This document shows positions 37,172-44,456 of a stretch of DNA of 64,000 nucleotides, piece after piece (position 1 is the stretch's first letter; every line of letters starts with the position of its first letter). The DNA is taken from the NCBI GenBank assembly GCA_000720845.1, contig JODU01000015.1, positions 310,001 through 374,000 on the forward strand, in the 5' to 3' direction. The notes beneath the pieces are model-generated. The model was given only the letters and a program-made list of their open reading frames with translations. It was not told where the DNA came from and ran no database searches. The stretch comes from Kitasatospora aureofaciens (lineage in GTDB: Bacteria > Actinomycetota > Actinomycetes > Streptomycetales > Streptomycetaceae). The position numbers and the translations under genes are program-made.

Positions 37172-38093
37172 GACGACGGACGTACACGTGCGGGAGCTGC
37201 GCTACTTCGTGACGGTGGCCGAGGAGCTGCACTTCACGCGGGCGGCCGAGCGCCTGTACGTGTCGCAGCCCGCGCTGAGCAAGCAGGTCCGGGCGCTGGA
37301 GCGGCAGTTGGGCGCCGAGCTGTTCCACCGCACCCATCAGGGCGTGACCCTCACCGAGGCGGGGGCGGCGCTGCTGCCGCACGCCCGACGGGTGCTGGCA
37401 GGCTGGGCCGAGGGCGCGGCGGCGGTGGAGGCGGCCCGTGCCGCGCGGCGCGCCACCCTGCTGGTCGGCATGAGCACCAGCCCCGGTCGCGGCGGTCTGC
37501 TGCCGGCGATCCGCTCCCGCTTCACGGCGGCCCACCCGGAGGCGGTCCTGCGGCTGCGGCAGACGAGTTGGCAGGACCCGACCGCGGGCCTGGCCGACCG
37601 CACGGCCGACGTCGCGTACGTGTGGCTGCCGCTGCCGGACGCCCACCGCTACGCCTGGACGGTGGTCGCCGAGGAGCCCCGCCTGGTCGCCCTCCCCGAC
37701 ACCCACCCCCTCGCCGCCCGCGGGGAACTGGACTTCGCCGACCTGGCCGACGAGCCGTTCCTCGCTCTGCCCCCGGAGGCGGGCGTGCTGCGCGACTTCT
37801 GGCTGGCGGTGGACGAACGGCGCGCGCTCGGCGGGTCCGCCGCCCGCCCACCGCGCGTCGGCGCCGAGATCTCCGGCACGGAGGAGACGTACGAGGCCCT
37901 GGTCGCGGGCCTCGGCATCTGCCTCGTGGCCGGCGGCAACGCCCCGCTGATCACCCTGGGCGGCGTCACCACCCGCCCGGTCCGCGACCTGTCCCCGAGC
38001 CGCTACGCACTGGCCTGGCGCCGCGAGGACGAGGGGCGGACGCTGGTGCGCGGGTACGCGGAGGCGTGCCGCCGGGTGACGGACCCCGCCTGA
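37170..38093 (+). CDS. LysR-family transcriptional regulator
   Basis: The protein has 307 residues. The N-terminal helix-turn-helix is ELHFTRAAERLYVSQPALSK followed by QVRALERQLG. The remainder is the LysR substrate-binding fold (LLVGMSTSPGRGGLLPAIRS). It lies divergently from the SDR gene, its most likely target. The ATG lacks a ribosome site, consistent with leaderless translation. Confidence 0.92.
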   Translation: MTTDVHVRELRYFVTVAEELHFTRAAERLYVSQPALSKQVRALERQLGAELFHRTHQGVTLTEAGAALLPHARRVLAGWAEGAAAVEAARAARRATLLVGMSTSPGRGGLLPAIRSRFTAAHPEAVLRLRQTSWQDPTAGLADRTADVAYVWLPLPDAHRYAWTVVAEEPRLVALPDTHPLAARGELDFADLADEPFLALPPEAGVLRDFWLAVDERRALGGSAARPPRVGAEISGTEETYEALVAGLGICLVAGGNAPLITLGGVTTRPVRDLSPSRYALAWRREDEGRTLVRGYAEACRRVTDPA

Positions 38094-38154
38094 CGGCGGC
38101 CCGGCCCCGTCCGTTCCCGGCCCGTCCGTTCTAGGCCACCGCCCGGACGGCCGC

Positions 38155-38751
38155 TCAGTCGTCCACGCCTCCCCCGGCACCGCCGCCGCGCACATGGGCC
38201 CGCACTCCTTGGAGCCCGAACAGGACCAGCAGTTCGACCGCGCCGCCGTCGGCGCTGCCCAGCCAGTGCGGCAGGGAGGTGTCGAACTCGGCCGCCTCGC
38301 CGGGCGACAGCGTCAGGTCGCGCTCCCCGACCAGCAACCGCAGACGGCCGCCGAGCACGTACAGCCACTCGAAGCCCTCGTGGGTCTGCGGGGTCGGTTC
38401 CAGCGGGGCGGGGCAGCTCGGGATGATCATCTTGAAGGCCTGGGTGCCGCCCGGCCGCCGGGACAACGGCACGAAGACCATTCCGTAGCGCCGGATCGGC
38501 TTCAGGTGGATGCGGGGGTCGCCCGTGCGCGGGGCGCCGACGAGGTCGTCCAGGGGAACGTCGTAGATCCGGGCGAGCGGCAGCAGCAGTTCCAGGGTGG
38601 CGCGGCGCTGCCCGCTCTCCAGCCGGGACAGGGTGCTCTCCGACACGCCCGTCGCCGCCGAGAGGTGGGCGAGGGTGATGCCCCGCTCGCGGCGCAGCGC
38701 GCGCAGTCGTGGGCCCACCGCGTCGAGTACGTCGTCCGTTCCGGCGTCCAT
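38155..38751 (-). CDS. XRE-cupin transcriptional regulator
   Basis: The protein has 198 residues. An HTH_3 domain (LRALRRERGITLAHLSAATG, VSESTLSRLESG) is followed by a cupin domain (THEGFEWLYVLGGRLRLLVG, SLPHWLGS) that usually binds a small ligand. AAGGTGA precedes the ATG. It is divergent from the methyltransferase gene; the 146 bases between them include TTGACA on its own strand (complement of 38802-38807). Confidence 0.9.
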   Translation of the reverse strand: MDAGTDDVLDAVGPRLRALRRERGITLAHLSAATGVSESTLSRLESGQRRATLELLLPLARIYDVPLDDLVGAPRTGDPRIHLKPIRRYGMVFVPLSRRPGGTQAFKMIIPSCPAPLEPTPQTHEGFEWLYVLGGRLRLLVGERDLTLSPGEAAEFDTSLPHWLGSADGGAVELLVLFGLQGVRAHVRGGGAGGGVDD

Positions 38752-38897
38752 CGGGTCACCTTGTCATAACGGCAAGTTTCCGTGCCGGATCGTGCGACCG
38801 CTGTCAAGACTGGCCACGTCCGTTGCTCACGCCGGGCCGAGCCGACCGAGGCGACCCAGGCGATCGAGCCGACCGAATGCCAATTGAAGGAGTTCCG

Positions 38898-39524
38898 ATG
38901 AGCGCCACCGACGCGGTCACGTTCTGGGACGGCGTGTACGCCGCCCGCCCGGCGCCCGATACCCCGCGACCGAACGTCCGCCTCGTCGAGACGGTCGCCG
39001 CCCTGCCGCCCGGCGACGCGCTGGACCTGGGGTGCGGCAGCGGCGGTGACGCGCTGTGGCTGGCCCGGCGGGGCTGGCGGGTCAGGGCCGTGGACATCTC
39101 CGGCGTGGCGGCCGAACGGCTCGCGGGGATCGCCCGCGCGCACGGCCTCGGCGGCCTGGTGGACGCCGTACGGCACGACCTGGGCGCGTCCTTCCCCGAG
39201 GGCCGGTTCGACCTGGTCTGCGCCCACTACCTCCACACCCCCTTCGGCCTGGACCGCGCGTCGGTCCTGCGTACGGCCGCGCACGCGCTGCGCCCGGGCG
39301 GGCGGCTGCTGGTCGTCGACCACGGCTCGACCGCGCCGTGGTCGTGGGACCAGGACCCCGACGCGCGGTACCCGTCCCCTGAGGAGGTCGCGGCGGACCT
39401 GGCTCTGGACCCGGCGACCTGGCGGGTCGAGCGGGCCGCGGCCCCGCGCCGGACCGCGACCGGTCCCGGCGGGCGCACCGCCGAGGTCGTCGACCACGTC
39501 CTGCTCGTCCGCCGCGCGGGCTGA
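38898..39524 (+). CDS. SAM-dependent class I methyltransferase
   Basis: The product has 208 residues with SAM-binding motif I LDLGCGSGGDALWLA, motif II region VRAVDIS and a post-motif FDLVCAHYLHTPF. AAGGAG lies 7 bases before the ATG. The methyl acceptor is unknown. Gene order with the divergent XRE-cupin regulator and the DinB gene 25 bases downstream suggests a small stress or detoxification operon. Confidence 0.9.
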   Translation: MSATDAVTFWDGVYAARPAPDTPRPNVRLVETVAALPPGDALDLGCGSGGDALWLARRGWRVRAVDISGVAAERLAGIARAHGLGGLVDAVRHDLGASFPEGRFDLVCAHYLHTPFGLDRASVLRTAAHALRPGGRLLVVDHGSTAPWSWDQDPDARYPSPEEVAADLALDPATWRVERAAAPRRTATGPGGRTAEVVDHVLLVRRAG

Positions 39525-39549
39525 CCGCGCGCGTCCCAAGGAGAACACC

Positions 39550-40062
39550 ATGCCCACCGCCCACCGCTCCCCGCACCACCGCACCCACCGCCGGGACACC
39601 CCGCCGCCCCGGACCGGCGGCAGTGAGGCGGAGACCCTGCGCGGGTTCCTCGACTACCTGCGGACCTCGGTCGCCGGCAAGGTCGAGGGCGCCCCGGAAC
39701 CGCAGGTCCGCACGGCCGCGGTGCCGTCCGGCACCAACCTGCTCGGGCTGCTCAACCACCTGACCCACGTCGAACGCGCGCTCTTCCTCGGGGAGGAGGT
39801 GCGGAGCTGGCCGGCCACCTTCCGGGCCGCGCCCGAGGACGGCGTGGCCGAGGTCGTCGCCCGCTACCGCGAGACCGTCGATCGGGCGAACCGCGTGCTC
39901 GACGCCTGCGCCGACCTCGGCGAACCGCTCCCCAGGTCCCGCCCGGGCCGCCCCGCGCCCAGCGTCCGCTGGGCCCTGACCCACATGATCGAGGAGACCG
40001 GCCGCCACGCCGGCCATGCGGACATCGTGCGCGAACTGATCGACGGCACGACGGGGCGCTGA
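39550..40062 (+). CDS. DinB / DUF664 family protein
   Basis: This 170-residue four-helix protein has AAGGAG before the ATG. It has the three histidines expected for the metal site of the DinB superfamily: LLNHLTHVERA, ALTHMIEETGRHAGHAD. Relatives include mycothiol- or bacillithiol-dependent transferases, so a thiol-dependent detoxification role is possible; mshB is in the same window. Confidence 0.87.
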   Translation: MPTAHRSPHHRTHRRDTPPPRTGGSEAETLRGFLDYLRTSVAGKVEGAPEPQVRTAAVPSGTNLLGLLNHLTHVERALFLGEEVRSWPATFRAAPEDGVAEVVARYRETVDRANRVLDACADLGEPLPRSRPGRPAPSVRWALTHMIEETGRHAGHADIVRELIDGTTGR

Positions 40063-40376
40063 CGGGGCCGGTCCCTCAGGTCGCGCCCGCGGACCCGCGT
40101 GCGCGGCGGTTGCGCCACCTGGCCACCGGTGCCGGCAGCGCGACGAAGGTCCGCGGGTGCATCGCGTGCGCCGTCAATTCCGCGGCGACGCCGCACTTCC
40201 CGACCGCACGGGCACCACGGGACGTTGACACCGGTGACCGGGTGAGCGAACGCTGGCAGGAGCACGATGTGCCCCGCACATCCAGGGCACCACCTGCGCC
40301 ACGGGCATTACAGGCACCACAGGCACAGGCCTCACAGGCATCACAGGCCTCACAGGCACCATCGGAAGGAGACGGC
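40063..40376. promoter_or_regulatory. Promoter and 5' leader of the peptide-carboxypeptidase pair
   Basis: There are 314 bases before the 25-residue peptide gene. A consensus -35 box TTGACA lies at 40225-40230, but the -10 position is poor. An AGGAG site at 40258-40262 precedes in-frame GTG and ATG codons (40269, 40267). A 9-bp repeat tract follows. No other gene is seen. Confidence 0.5.
40310..40357 (+). repeat. 9-bp repeat tract upstream of the peptide gene
   Basis: ACAGGC occurs six times at 40310, 40319, 40325, 40334, 40343 and 40352 (spacing 9, 6, 9, 9, 9), giving a tract of TCACAGGCN units. It ends 19 bases before the ATG of the small peptide. Confidence 0.75.
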
Positions 40377-40454
40377 ATGGCGAACAAGATCGAGATCCGT
40401 CCGCTGGACAAGAAGGAAACCACCGGCGACAGCGGCGGCAACGGCGGCGCCTGA
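40377..40454 (+). CDS. 25-residue peptide, possible RiPP-like precursor
   Basis: AAGGAG lies 6 bases before the ATG, among the best ribosome sites in the window. The product starts MANKIEIRPLDKKE, an amphipathic charged leader-like part, then TTGDS, and ends GGNGGA, a Gly-rich core-like tail. It lies 13 bases upstream of an M14 zinc carboxypeptidase and is surely co-transcribed with it. I do not recognise a known family. Alternative: the frame could start at GTG 40269 (61 residues, with a Gln/Ala/Ser repeat). No modifying enzyme adjoins directly; the nearest are the methyltransferase and DinB genes upstream. Confidence 0.6.
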   Translation: MANKIEIRPLDKKETTGDSGGNGGA

Positions 40455-40467
40455 CAGGGACGCGCCC

Positions 40468-41775
40468 ATGCACCGCTACCTCACGGTCGCGGCAGTCACC
40501 GAGGCGGCGCGGCGGCTGGTCTCCTGGTTCCCCGGGGCCTGCCGCCTGCGCCGGATCGGCACGTCCCGGGCCGGCCGGCCGATCCTGATGCTGTCCGTGG
40601 GCCACGGGCCGCGCCACGTCCTGGTGGTGGCCCGGCCGCACTCGGACGAGCCGGTGGGCGGCGCGACCGCGCTGGCGCTGGCGGAGCGGGTGGCCGACGG
40701 GGACCGGCGGTCCACGGCGACCGACCCCGACGCCGTCACCTGGGACGTCGTCCTGTGCCTCGACCCGGACGGCGCGGCCCTGAGCGAGGGACTCGAAGCG
40801 GCGACGGCCGGCCCCGGACACCCCCTGGACGGCTACTACCGCGCCGCCTTCCGCCCGGTCGCGGCGGAGCAGCCGGAGTGGGCGCCCATCGAGGGACGGC
40901 GAATGCCGGAGAGCCGTGCGCTGCTCGACGCGATCGACGAGCTGCGGCCCGTGCTCCAGTGCTCGCTGCACAGCGTCGACGTCGGCGGCACCTGGGTCCA
41001 GCTCACCCGTGACCTCCCGGGCCTCGCGGCGCCCTTCCGCGCGTCCGCCGCCGCGGTCGGCGTCCCGGTCCAGCACGGCACGTACGACGCCCTGTACTGG
41101 GAGAACCCGGCCCCCGGCATCCACGTCCTGCCCCCGCCGGACAGCACCGCCCGGCTGGCGGCCGGGTCTGAGAACATCGGGCGGTCCACCTGGTGCGCGC
41201 CCCAGGCGTACGACGGTGTCACGGCGATCGTCGAAGTCCCCCTGTGGGCCACCGAGACGGCCGACGACCTGTCCCCGCACCCGGACCCGGCCGGGGCCCT
41301 GCGCGAGCTGTCCGGGCTGGTGCGGGAGGGCGGCCGGCAGGTGACCGCCGTATTCGACAAGGCCCGGGGCTTCCTGCCGCCGGCCGAGGACAGCCCGCCC
41401 AGACGGGTACTGGAGTGGATGGCCGACGACCTGTACGACCTGGTGGCCGACGCCTGGGTGCCCCTGGTCCGGCAGGCGGAGGACGAGGGGCCCCGCGCCG
41501 AGACCTCACCCCGGCTGACGACGGCCGGGATCAGCGCCCTGGAGGTCGTCGCACGCCGCCAGCCGCTGCGCGCGGCGGGGCTCCTGCTGCGGCTCCTGCT
41601 GGCGGCCGACGATCCGGCGGCTACCGGACTCCGCCTGGAGCTGGACGAACTCTTCACCACCTGGTGCACGGATTTCGAGTCGTCCCTGCGGCTGCGCTGG
41701 GTGCCCGTGTCCGACCAGGTGGAACTCCAGGCCCGCACGGTGCTGGCGGCGGCGGAGTGCGCGCTGGAGCGCTGA
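40468..41775 (+). CDS. M14-family zinc carboxypeptidase
   Basis: The product has 435 residues and no signal peptide. Zinc ligands are His58 and Glu61 in RPHSDEP (HxxE) and His168 in QCSLHSVD; the catalytic Glu is Glu256 in TAIVEVPLW, so the active site is complete. The C-terminal 140 residues look helical and are not part of the catalytic fold. AGGGA precedes ATG 40468. A start at ATG 40267 would add a His/Arg-rich segment translated from the repeat tract and overlap the small peptide, which I consider less likely. Confidence 0.85.
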   Translation: MHRYLTVAAVTEAARRLVSWFPGACRLRRIGTSRAGRPILMLSVGHGPRHVLVVARPHSDEPVGGATALALAERVADGDRRSTATDPDAVTWDVVLCLDPDGAALSEGLEAATAGPGHPLDGYYRAAFRPVAAEQPEWAPIEGRRMPESRALLDAIDELRPVLQCSLHSVDVGGTWVQLTRDLPGLAAPFRASAAAVGVPVQHGTYDALYWENPAPGIHVLPPPDSTARLAAGSENIGRSTWCAPQAYDGVTAIVEVPLWATETADDLSPHPDPAGALRELSGLVREGGRQVTAVFDKARGFLPPAEDSPPRRVLEWMADDLYDLVADAWVPLVRQAEDEGPRAETSPRLTTAGISALEVVARRQPLRAAGLLLRLLLAADDPAATGLRLELDELFTTWCTDFESSLRLRWVPVSDQVELQARTVLAAAECALER

Positions 41776-41804
41776 GGCGCCGGAGCAGTCCTGGACCGGC
41801 GGCG

Positions 41805-43298
41805 TCAGCTCTCCCAGGTCCGCCGTTCCCGGCCGCGGGGGTCGTCGACCTGCGTCCACTCGGCGTCGATGCGCATGGTGGCCCGGCGGTCGGTGTCGTA
41901 CGGGTCCCAGCCCGGATCGCCGGTCCTGGCGAACCGGATCCAGGCCGCGTGGACGCGGGTGGCGAGGTCCGCGGGGGCTCGGTCGGGGCCGAGCAGGGCG
42001 CCCGGACCGTGGAGTTCGGGCAGGTCCGCGAGGTCGAAGACGAAGGGCAGTTCGACCGCGTGCGTGGCGCCGAGTTCTCCGTCCAGGGCGTGGGAGCGCC
42101 AGGCGAACTGGTAGGCGTGAGTGGCGGACCGCCGGTGGGCGGCGTGGGCGTCGGCCAGGGCACGGCTGCCCGCGCCGAACAGGGCGTCGCCCATGATGGC
42201 GGAGCGCAGTTCCGCGAAGGACGCCCCCGGGCGGGACGCGCGGTAGGTCTCGACCAGCCGCGCGGGATCGGGGTGCGAGCGTGCGGCGTCCTCGACGTCG
42301 GCGGCGGTCGAGGTGGCGTATCTGCCCACCGGGACCAGGTAGAGGTTGCCCTCCTCGGTGTTGGTGCCGACGAGCAGGTCGATGTCGGCGGATCGGCCGG
42401 CGGCGACGGACGCGGCGGGCTGGCTGTCCAGGACCAGGCTGAAGGGGCTGAGGCCGATCAGCGGGTCGCGGTGGGTCCCGGTCCGCAGGTCGATGCCCGC
42501 GAGCCGGCCGGCCGCCTCGACGAGCCGCTCGTCGGGGATGCCGGCGAACGCGTCGACGTGGGGCTCGACGCCCAGGGCCTCGGCCGCGGCCCTGGTGACG
42601 CGGGCGGCCTGCTCGGGCGTGAACGCGCCCAGGCCGCTGCCGCTCTGCACGATCGCGCGGCGGAACAGCCCGGCGGCCTCCGGCGTGGCGAGGACACCGC
42701 CGACGACGGTCGCCCCGGCCGACTGGCCGAAGAGGGTGACGTTGTGCGGGTCACCGCCGAAGCCGGAGATGTTCTCCCGCACCCAGCGCAGCGCGGCGAC
42801 GACGTCGAGCAGGCCGCGGTTGGCGGGTGCCCCGGGGACGTCGAGGAACCCGGCGATCCCTAGCCGGTAGTTGAGGGTGACGAGGACGACGCCGTCACGG
42901 GCGAACGCGGTGCCGTCGTACAGGGCGGCCCGCGTCGATCCGGCGACGAAGCCGCCGCCGTGGACGAACACCATGACCGGCAGTTCGCCACCCGCGGCGG
43001 CGGGTGCGAAGACGTTGACGGTGAGGTAGTCCTCGCCGCGGCTCCAGCCGGGGCCGAAGTAGGGCGTCATGTCGATGTCGCCGAGCCTGCGTGCGGACTG
43101 CGGGGCGGTGGGTCCCGGCAGGGTCGCGTCCCGTACGCCCTCCCACGGCTCGTGCGGCCGCGGCGGGGCGAACCGGCCCGCGCCGCGGGGCGGGGCGGCG
43201 TACGGGATGTTCAGGAAGGTGCGGGTGCCGCCCCGGCGCAGGCCGCGAACGGTGCCCTGCGCGGTGGTCACGACGGGGTCGGGGTACTGCTGGTTCAT
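41805..43298 (-). CDS. Type B carboxylesterase
   Basis: This 497-residue alpha/beta hydrolase has the oxyanion-hole motif HGGGF (113-117), nucleophile GQSAGA (Ser193), Glu in TNTEEGN and His in GATHAVELPF. There is no signal peptide. It is followed after 47 bases (in transcription order, preceded) by a metallo-beta-lactamase-fold gene on the same strand, suggesting joint turnover of an ester or lactone. The very long open frame continuing upstream is a GC-rich shadow. Confidence 0.92.
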   Translation of the reverse strand: MNQQYPDPVVTTAQGTVRGLRRGGTRTFLNIPYAAPPRGAGRFAPPRPHEPWEGVRDATLPGPTAPQSARRLGDIDMTPYFGPGWSRGEDYLTVNVFAPAAAGGELPVMVFVHGGGFVAGSTRAALYDGTAFARDGVVLVTLNYRLGIAGFLDVPGAPANRGLLDVVAALRWVRENISGFGGDPHNVTLFGQSAGATVVGGVLATPEAAGLFRRAIVQSGSGLGAFTPEQAARVTRAAAEALGVEPHVDAFAGIPDERLVEAAGRLAGIDLRTGTHRDPLIGLSPFSLVLDSQPAASVAAGRSADIDLLVGTNTEEGNLYLVPVGRYATSTAADVEDAARSHPDPARLVETYRASRPGASFAELRSAIMGDALFGAGSRALADAHAAHRRSATHAYQFAWRSHALDGELGATHAVELPFVFDLADLPELHGPGALLGPDRAPADLATRVHAAWIRFARTGDPGWDPYDTDRRATMRIDAEWTQVDDPRGRERRTWES

Positions 43299-43345
43299 GT
43301 CGCGTGTCCTTCTCGTATGTCCTTCTCGCCTTTCCTTCCGCGGCC

Positions 43346-44260
43346 TCAGCCGTGCTGGGTGTACTTGGCGAAGGGCGCCCAGCCCTTGACGGCGAACTTG
43401 CCCCCCTCGCGGACGACCTCGGCGGCGCCGTGGCCCCCGAGGTGCGCGGGGAAGACGAGGGCGTTGCCGTCGGCCGCCGAGCCCAGGAGCCTGCGGCGGG
43501 TGGCGCGGGCTGCGGCGGGGTCCTCGCAGAAGCAGCTGTTGGCGTCGGGTTCGTGGATCTGGATCGGGCTGTGCAGCAGGTCGCCGACGAACAGGGCCCG
43601 GTCGGAGCCGGACTCCAGCCGCAGCACGGACGAGCCGGGCGTGTGGCCGGGGGCGAGGTCGAGGCGCAGGTTGGCGTCGATCCGGTGGCTGCCCTCCCAC
43701 AGCCGGGTGAGGCCGGCCGCGTGCACGGGGGCGACGCTGTCCTCGAAGACGTTCTGGTTGCCGCGGCCGAGCAGGGTCCTGATCTCGTTGGCGGGGTTCC
43801 AGTAGTCGAAGTCCGCCTTGGCCATGAGGTAGGTGGCGTTGGGGAACGTCGGCACCCAGGTCCGGCCGTCGAGGTAGGTGTTCCAGCCGACGTGGTCGAC
43901 GTGCAGGTGGGTGTTGATCACGATGTCGACGTCCTCGGGGCGGACCCCGGCGCGGGCGAGATTGCCCAGGAAGTCGGTGTCCAGACGGCTCCACACCGGC
44001 GCGTACGGCCGGTCCTTGTGGTTGCCGACGCCGGTGTCGACCAGGATGGTCCTGCCCTCGCTGCGCAGGACCCAGGTCTGGATCGCGGTGTTGACGATCC
44101 GGGTCTCGGCGTCCAGGAAGTCCGGCACCAGCCAGGACCGGTGCGTGTCCCACGCCTGGGCCGGGCTCTCCGGGACGAACGCCTCGGGCGTCAGGTCGAC
44201 GGGACCGTAGTACTCCCGGACTCGGGTCACGGTGACATCGCCCAGGGCGATGGTGTCCAT
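43346..44260 (-). CDS. Metallo-beta-lactamase-fold hydrolase
   Basis: The product has 304 residues with the metal motif HLHVDH (118-123), a later His in APGHTPGSS, Asp in FVGDLL and a His near the C-terminus (FPAHLGGHG), giving a full binuclear site. GGAG precedes ATG 44260. The sequence resembles AHL-lactonase and related hydrolases, but the substrate is not fixed. It is divergent from a LAL regulator. Confidence 0.9.
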   Translation of the reverse strand: MDTIALGDVTVTRVREYYGPVDLTPEAFVPESPAQAWDTHRSWLVPDFLDAETRIVNTAIQTWVLRSEGRTILVDTGVGNHKDRPYAPVWSRLDTDFLGNLARAGVRPEDVDIVINTHLHVDHVGWNTYLDGRTWVPTFPNATYLMAKADFDYWNPANEIRTLLGRGNQNVFEDSVAPVHAAGLTRLWEGSHRIDANLRLDLAPGHTPGSSVLRLESGSDRALFVGDLLHSPIQIHEPDANSCFCEDPAAARATRRRLLGSAADGNALVFPAHLGGHGAAEVVREGGKFAVKGWAPFAKYTQHG

Positions 44261-44456
44261 GGGGTGCTCCAGTGCAGAAGGTCGGGCGGGATCGCCCCTG
44301 TTCCGCAAGGGTGCGTCGCGGGTGACGGGCCGCGGTATGCGTCAGGTGACTGCACCCGCGTCCGGCCCGACCGTGGTGTGCGGCTGCGGGCCGGCGGGAA
44401 TACGGCCGCGGCACCGCCACGTTGCCGTGACGGCTGTCCCAGTTCCTGGAGCTTGC

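Noticed and set aside
40267..40467. Upstream ATG giving the M14 peptidase a His/Arg-rich N-terminal extension
   Set aside because: The extension is a translated repeat tract and would overlap the better-supported 25-residue peptide. The AGGAG spacing of 4 to this ATG is short. Kept as an alternative only.
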